From Canna indica (taxonomy: Eukaryota; Streptophyta; Magnoliopsida; Zingiberales; Cannaceae), in NCBI GenBank assembly GCA_034359265.1, contig CP136890.1, forward strand, positions 34,204,501 to 34,268,500: a stretch of DNA of 64,000 nt, read 5' to 3'. A model generated the notes under the pieces. It was not told the DNA's origin and searched no databases. It worked only from the letters and a program-made list of their open reading frames with translations. Positions within the stretch are counted from its first letter, which is position 1. Each line of letters starts with the position of its first letter. This document shows, piece by piece, positions 57,795-64,000 of this stretch. The position numbers and the translations under genes are program-made.

Positions 57795-59061
57795 ATCCTA
57801 CTACACGACTACGACCCGGCGCATCACGCGATCCGCTGTCTGAGCTTGCAACCCCCAACTGCACCACAAATGTACAATCGTACCTATACTAGTTAGGATC
57901 TGCAAGAAAAATATAAATGAGAGTGATGAGTTCAAAATGAACTCAGTGAGTTGCTCGATCCCAAGCCGTCTCTAAGCCAACATATATAACCATCATAATA
58001 TAACCAGCATAATTATAAACCAATATGATAATACACCTAAATATCAAAACATATATATAGCTTGTGTACGCTCGCCCACATGTCTACACCGGCCCACATC
58101 GGCCAAATCATAAACAATGCAATTAACCAAACACACGGGTCGGTCACTAGGATATCAACCTAGCGGGCTTCCCGCCTCGAGCCCTCTGAGCTAGGATGGC
58201 CACTAGCCCCGGTAACCTCCACCTCTGGTTGGGAAATGCCCTCCAACCAATGTCACTCCGGGTCGGTCATTAGTGTGGCTCGCTGATGAGCTTCCCGATC
58301 CAATATCAAACTCGCCGAGTCGGGCATTAGATTCACCTTCTAACGCGCTTCTCGGCCCGACCATCCACTAAGCATAAGCACAAATACAACTAGTTAAGAA
58401 TGAAAACATACTCTCATGCACATGACACGACCTCTCGGATGATTGAGTACTCGATCAATAATCTTGGGTACACATGCGGCACCCCTACTCTGGCCCTCCC
58501 TCGGGCCTTGCACTTCTGACCATGAACCCTATCACCCCAATCTAAGTTTGACCAACCCTTGATACCTTATTTAGCACGACAATAAAAGTTGGGCAAATTC
58601 AAGAATTTAACATGGCATCTACTATCAGAAAATTTCAAAATACCAAAATGAAATTTCAAATATAAAAATAGCTCTAGTAGGTTACAATTCAATCACATTA
58701 CAGCCACTACCATGGGTTAGTTCTACCAACTTCTCAAGAAATTTCAACATGCAATATAACTTTTATTCTAGTCTTTCCATACTACCTTTCAGCTATCCAT
58801 TTAACCACATAATGTGTGTTCGTTCTATTCGTTCAAATACCAACTTCAGCATAAATACACGTGCATAAACTGAAATTTGAATTGTAAACATTCTCCACCC
58901 GTGATCTAGTTTTGAGGCCGACTATACCTTCCCTCCTAGGACTAAGGGTATGACCGAATATAGCCCTAATGGTTAACATGCATTTAGTGGTGTAATACCA
59001 AGTTATTTCCCATTCGTTACCCTACACCGGCACTTATCTATTGTAGGAAGTACTATCCTAT

Positions 59062-59400
59062 GTTAAGAAATTAGTAGACCTAACTCACCTCAAAAGCTAG
59101 TTCTTGAGGAGAGGATTGCCCAAACTATTTAAAGGCTACCTTAACCATATTTTTAACCAATGTGGGACTTTAACACACCCTCCTCATCCACAGGATTGGA
59201 CATCTAGAGCATGGAGTTTTGCAGGACTGGACATCTGCGGGTGACACAATATCAACCACACAATTGGCTTCGATACCATGTTAAAAAATTAGTGGACCTA
59301 ACTCACCCCAAAAGCTAGCCCTTGAGAAGAGGATTGCCCAAATTATTTAAAAACTACATTGGTTATATTTTAATCAATGTGTGACTTTAACATCCTCAAG
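59062..59400. repeat. Direct repeat of about 115 bp, 217 bp apart
   Basis: 59062-59178 and 59279-59397 both read 'ttaagaaattagt(a/g)gacctaactcacc..aaaagctag' ... 'caatgtg(g)gactttaaca'. The intervening part has 'ggattggacatctagagcatgg' twice in variant form. Non-coding repeat. Confidence 0.75.
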
Positions 59401-59847
59401 TCCATCCGACACAAACATTTTAGGGCTGTCTTTAAGTTGCAAAAACAACATAGTTGCATGTTTGGGATAATACAATGAGAACTCCCTCATAGGCCCAGAC
59501 TCCACCTACCTACCATCGTTGTTGGTTTGAACATTTGAGAGAAAGAACATTAGAAAATGACTCTGTGGTTATTATAGCTTGATCCATATTTACCAACAGA
59601 AAGGTTGTAAATGAGCATCATTATCCCATTTTGAGCCAAAGAAGATTAAAAACATTGATCACTTGACAAACTTTATCATGCTATTGCTCAATAGCAGATA
59701 CAGTAAATACTCTACTCTAATATAATGAAAGAGAGCTTGGTTTCAAGGTTTATTTAGTTAATAAATCATCTTTATTAGCTAGATAAAACATTTCAGTTTC
59801 AACCTATGTCTCACAATGGCAAAAGGACTCATCAAAGAGACAAATGG
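59401..59847. other. Unassigned sequence
   Basis: AT-rich, no gene or known repeat recognised. Confidence 0.4.
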
Positions 59848-62155
59848 CCCGTTTGTTTTGCGGCAAAACGGGGGATTGGACTGGACTTTGGATTGTCCGT
59901 TTGTTTTGCAAAACCGGCCCTAGGACAGGATATCAAACTGTTCGGGACAGGATTTGAGACTATTTTGATTACCTGGAAATTTCTCATGGAGGGCTCTCTC
60001 GCGTCTCCCTTCATTCGAAAAGGTCTCCTCTCGCGTCTGTCTCCAGGTACGTCTCCTCTCGATTGCATCTCCTACTTCCGCCCTCTCCTCTCAGTTGTTT
60101 CTCCTCTCTCTCTCTCTCTCTCTCCGTGTGTGTGTTGCTTCTCCTCCTTCCTCCCTCTCTCTCCGGCGCCAACGAGAATGAGATCTCTTTCGTAGTTTCA
60201 TTTCTCAGCTTGACACTTCCCTTCCTCTTCGCCGCCCTCTGATCAACCGCGAGAGGCCAAGCATTGTTGTGAGGCAAGGAGGTAGGAGAGGGTAGAAGAA
60301 GTTCAGCAGCAACGATGTTGACCTCGCCGATTGTGAACAGATTTGGTCTTAAACCAAGCCAACACCGCATGAAGATAAAGTAAGTATACCATACTCTCCC
60401 CTCAAATACTGGATTTTCCCAGTTCCTGAAACCTGGTGCTTTCGTGCTCTCATCGACTTGAAAAGGGTAAGCCCTAATCAAAAGTGTCCTTTTTAGTGAT
60501 CCTAGACTCCTAGTGCACAGTAATTATCCAAGCTTTTCTTTTGTTGTTATTTCTTGATTCAAAGTTTATTCCCAGGTAATAGAGAAGAAAAATTGGATTT
60601 TGTTGTTCTTTGTTATTAATATTTTGCACAATTAAACTGCAATAGCAAGAACACTATTTAACATCTGTTTATGCAGTCCAAAGATCAAACACAAGTGTGG
60701 GGTTACTTTCTATTATTTTTTCCCACTTCACTGTCCATCTAGAAGCAATCAGAATTAATTTTTGCTTCATTCTGCTTCATGAAGTAGTCTAGAAGCAATC
60801 ATGGATGTTGAAACAATCTGTTGATTGTCATATGCATATTGCAGTTACATCGGAAACTACACTGAGAGATAATTAATCTTGGTGTTGGCTTGTTTTAAGA
60901 CCAAATCTATTTGCTTTGATTGGTTACATGGCAATTTACACTGCGATCTAGTTATGTCTCAATGCAGATCTCATTTTGATCTGCTGGAGATGAAATCCTG
61001 CTCTCATTGATTGAGCCATTTGATTGAGGGGTTTGTATATATGGTTGTATATATGATATAACAATTTTATGGAATCTGATATTTATGTGAACTTGACATG
61101 AGGGTTATATCTTATATTTGACATGAGCTTATATTAAAACCCTCTAGTTATGCTTGTGGAATTCTAGTTGTTGCAAGAAACACTGTTTGCAGGGGTGGGT
61201 GATAAGCTCTTTGGACAAATGAAGCTTGAGATGGAACAGACAGGAAAGCAAAAGAAGTTGAAGAGGAGTTGTGTCTTTCAGTCTGTGTATAGATGCAGGT
61301 TTTTGTTGCTAAAAAAAAATGTGTAAAGGAGAAAGGAGAAAGAAGTGCGTAGAAAAATTACTAGAGCCATGGAGGACAAAATCTCGAAGTAGATAGTCAT
61401 TTTGTGACATAGATTTAGAATGGTTTTTTAGTGTCTTTCAACTCTCATTTTTGCCTCGTGATGTTTGTGTTTTTGTTTCATGTAATGGGAGTGGTGCTTG
61501 GTGTACTACTTGCTCAAGCTCAAGGCAATGCAAGCTATCAAAATTAAATTTGATTAACTTCTAAGCAAAGAATTTTTACTGTGATTGATTCAGTCAGGTG
61601 GTTTGGTTTGATATTTAAAGGCTTGCTTTGCAAAAAGGATAAAATAATTTAGATTTTGGTTTAGCTTTTGGTATTCAGCATCTGAGAGAAGATCAGCAAC
61701 GAAGCCAATTAAGTTGACGAGATAACATATGACACATAATTAATCAAATAAAGAATTAGTACATGCAATTAAGTAATCAAGTTAGGAAAATAAAAACGAC
61801 AATTGATCTCGATCTCAAGATACAAGAACAATAATTTATCACTGAAACAAGATCATGTTCATTTTTAAAAGGTATTTTTGTCCATTAAAAATATAAAAGG
61901 TATTTTTATCCATTAAAAATATAAAACAATATTAAGAAATATATATAATATAATTTGTCAATTAAAAATATAAAAATATATTTTTGTCTTTTTGACATGC
62001 ACAGTACAGTATTATAGCGAAACAATTGCATGACATGATTAGATATCGTGTCTAATTTTTGACGAAATAAACATGGTATAAGATGTTATCTAGGATATTT
62101 GGTGTTCTGTCCTTGTCTGTGTCTTGTGCAGGACATTTTACGAACCAAACGAGTC
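59848..62155. mobile_element. Possible non-autonomous DNA transposon, about 2.3 kb
   Basis: Left end ggcccgtttgttttgcggca and right end (inverted) ggactcgtttggttcgtaaa share the core CGTTTG(T/G)TT(T/C)G. Just inside the left end a second copy (tccgtttgttttgcaaaacc, ending in aggacagg) matches the inverted right end even better. No clean target duplication found. Interior includes a pyrimidine-rich (CT)n tract (60050-60200) and AT-rich sequence. The open frame at 59806-60195 is low-complexity and not convincing. Confidence 0.35.
60104..60124. repeat. (CT)n microsatellite
   Basis: TC dinucleotide run in a pyrimidine-rich stretch. Confidence 0.9.
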
Positions 62156-62589
62156 CAAAGAGTATGAACATGTGTTCAGAAAATGTCGAAAGAAAGATTC
62201 TCTTGACATAAAAGGGAAAGGAAAAAAATATTTAAGTGGTGGTGAAGCATTAAGTGCAATTTAATTTTTTTATTCATGAGAACCAAAATAAGGTTCTAAG
62301 GGCCTTTACACTAGACATGAAAAGTACAGAAAAAATAACAATTAGGTTGACAGTGACGATATTTTTCACAAAGACAGCAAGCACTAGTCTAAAGACATAT
62401 ATTGACTTAGATAACAAAATCTCATTCACTTTTATCTTGTGTCAAAATCGAATCTCATTCAATAGTTATCTTAACAGCTATATAAGGAAATCATAATTCG
62501 ATTGATCTTGTCATCGACAACTTGTACCATGCCACCTAAAGAGCGGGTATTAAAGATGAACATATAGTCAAAGTATACCATTCAAACAA
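62156..62589. other. Unassigned AT-rich sequence
   Basis: Nothing recognised apart from short chance open frames. Confidence 0.4.
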
Positions 62590-62880
62590 GGGAAAATATC
62601 TAAATATAATTTGTATTTTGTAGTTTTTCTCAATTGTGATTCGTAATTTACTTTGTCTCAATTGTACGCACGTACTAGACATTTGTTCCAATTGTAGCAT
62701 TCCGTCAAGACTCCGTCGGCCGCACCGTTAACCTGACGATGTGGCATGCTGACGTGTATTAAATAAATATTTTTTAATATCCACTTGCCACGTCATCAAA
62801 CTTCGATCTTTAATATTTTTTTTATCCTAAACGCCACGTCAGCCCCTAATTTTAAATACTTCTGTTGGTCCCCCCGCCCG
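62590..62880 (+). mobile_element. MULE-type terminal region, left end
   Basis: Starts gggaaaatatctaaatataa and continues with 'tctcaattgt' repeats, 'cctgacgatgtggcatgctgacgtg', a poly(A/T) block and 'cttgccacgtcatc'. This is the same style as the terminus at 850-1193 in the other orientation. The right end lies beyond the window. Confidence 0.5.
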
Positions 62881-62989
62881 ACAAAAATCAAACCCTACCC
62901 CACCTCTCGCTCACGACTTCTCGGCGACAACAGGCGATCCCGCTCGTTTCTGGCAACAACTCCGACGTCTTCTATTTGGGAAAGCGTCA

Positions 62990-64000
62990 TTCCCTCAACG
63001 CATACAACCATGCGCCAGAAGCAGGTTGTAAGAATGCGCCAGAAGTAGGTTGTAAGACGGTCTACCCGGGTGCGGAGGAGCGTTCTTCCGCCGCCTCCTC
63101 CAGTACAGGTAAGATTTTTCCCCTAATTGATTTTAATTGGTTTGTGGATTTAATGTAAGTTAAGGTTTATGGATTTGATGTAAGTTAGGGTTTATGGATG
63201 TTATTGATATTGATTTTGGTTTACTATTTTCTTACTGTTTATCTTACCGTCAGTGTTACTGTTAAGATTATGATTAATTTTGAATTATAGGTTAATATTA
63301 GTAGCTCAAGTGATAAGGGTAGCTCCAATAGTAACTGCAGTAGTAGTTCCAGCAGTAGTTCAAGTGTTGAAAAAGAGTTTGTTGCTCCTGATGTTGAGAA
63401 GGGAAAACAAGCAATGGATAGTAGTCAATTTCATCCTGAAAAAGAGCCTGTTTATCCTGAAAAATAGCTTGTTGCTCCTGATGTTGAGAAGGGAAAACAA
63501 TCAATGGATAATAGTTAATTTCATCCTGAAAAAGAGCATGTTCGTCCTGAAAAAGAGCTTGTTGCTCCTGATGTTGAGAAGGGAAAACAAGCAGTGGATA
63601 GAACTTCAAGTCGTGGTTATGAGAGGGTAGTTGTTCATCATGATTATGTGCATCATGAATCGAGTAGTAGTTCCAGCAGCGGTTGTGATAGGTTTCAATT
63701 TGTGCCAAAGGAACCTAGGGAGGTAATACAAGCTGAAGAGTCATCAGATTTTATGCATATGGATGAAATTGAAGATGAACTAATGTCAAGTGAGTTTGAA
63801 GATACTAATGATAATGAATACATAGAGGCTAGAAACCTCAAAAAACAATCTGTGACAGTTGAACTTAGAGCAAACATTCCTCCATATAGTCAACCAAATG
63901 AATCTATACCTGTGACAGTTGAACTTGAAGTAGACATTCCTCCATCTAGTCAGCCAAATGAATCAATACCTGTGACAGTTGAACTTGGAGCAGACATTCC
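62990..64000 (+). pseudogene. Repeat-rich coding exon in a MULE-like element, partial, two in-frame stops
   Basis: A short first exon may end at 63107 (acag/GTAAGA), with an acceptor TTATAG at 63285-63290. From 63291 one frame runs to the window edge: Ser-rich start (SSSSDKGSSNSN). Then three copies of a unit around EKELVAPDVEKGKQ...FHPEKE (63370-63590). Then an acidic part (MDEIEDELMSSEFEDTNDNE) and two and a half copies of a 20-residue unit around ESIPVTVELGADIPPSSQPN. TAG at about 63466 and TAA at about 63517 interrupt it inside the first repeats. It could be the N-terminal region of a MULE transposase by position; no catalytic domain is in the window. Confidence 0.45.

Larger units (their letters stand above)
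54917..59060 (-). mobile_element. LTR, Tekay/Del type, minus strand, 5' side truncated, split by a second LTR
   Basis: Begins (right end in minus sense) TGTCACGTCCCAAATT at 54917 inside the tandem repeat. Continues after the inner LTR at 57800 ('ctacacgactacgaccc'). Carries hairpin TGGTTGG/CCAACCA at 58226-58249. The expected start (TGTAATACCC in minus sense) is not found. Homology fades near 58980-59060, so that boundary is approximate. Confidence 0.7.

Noticed and set aside
59806..60481. Possible gene start with 129- and 156-residue frames
   Set aside because: Pyrimidine-rich low-complexity sequence; no domain, and the frames overlap on opposite strands.

Overview
The window looks like transposon-packed nuclear DNA of a flowering plant. 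The evidence is plant-type CACTA transposase domains, chromoviral Ty3/gypsy and Ty1/copia polyproteins, MULE ends, a Tourist-like MITE, and fragments of plant genes (cinnamate 4-hydroxylase and possibly the nucleoporin NUP205). I cannot name the species. I see no intact ordinary host gene. Nearly every stretch is a mobile element, a piece of one, or a tandem repeat, often nested several levels deep.

Layout. (1) 1-1193: a broken C4H/CYP73A fragment next to a MULE-type terminal region, probably the right end of a Pack-MULE. It ends exactly where (2) begins. (2) 1194-38276: a gag-pol-less LTR retrotransposon (LARD-like, Tekay/Del-style ends) with about 3.8 kb LTRs (1194-4737 and 33625-38276), a PBS at 4741 and a PPT at 33612. 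A CACTA (En/Spm) transposon, 5977-32948, sits in its interior, and an 828-bp Tourist-like MITE sits in its 3' LTR. The CACTA element carries a broken TNPD transposase (24643-28116), a multi-exon second gene (28205-32274), arrays of GCGACGG-type subterminal repeats, and a captured host-gene fragment (29235-29798, minus). (3) 7283-22537, inside the CACTA element: a 15-kb mosaic of three closely related minus-strand chromovirus copies. One is nearly complete (13122-20094, two 1180-bp LTRs, one amber codon in gag). One is a chimera with a rearranged chromodomain. One is truncated. A near-perfect 473-bp inverted repeat (12106-13069) also lies here. (4) 38286-38520: a 35-bp minisatellite. (5) 38870-54916: an AT-rich tandem repeat of alternating 245- and 350-bp units. 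It is interrupted by a solo LTR with a perfect TSD (40475-42869) and by a three-level nest (plus-strand solo LTR, minus-strand solo LTR, degraded copia element at 43923-48784). (6) 54917-59060: a minus-strand LTR split by a second minus-strand solo LTR (55127-57794, perfect TSD). (7) 59060-62589: short direct repeats and a possible non-autonomous DNA transposon. (8) 62590-64000: the left end of another MULE-like element, with a repeat-rich, already broken coding exon running off the edge.

How the parts relate: the insertion order can be read from which element interrupts which, and from matching target-site duplications. The two LTRs of the complete chromovirus differ at only about five places by eye, so that copy is young. 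Most other elements are old and carry stops or frameshifts. The most unusual structural signal is a set of hairpins that recurs in several LTR families. The stems change in both arms together while the loop (around AGGGC..TTCC) stays the same.
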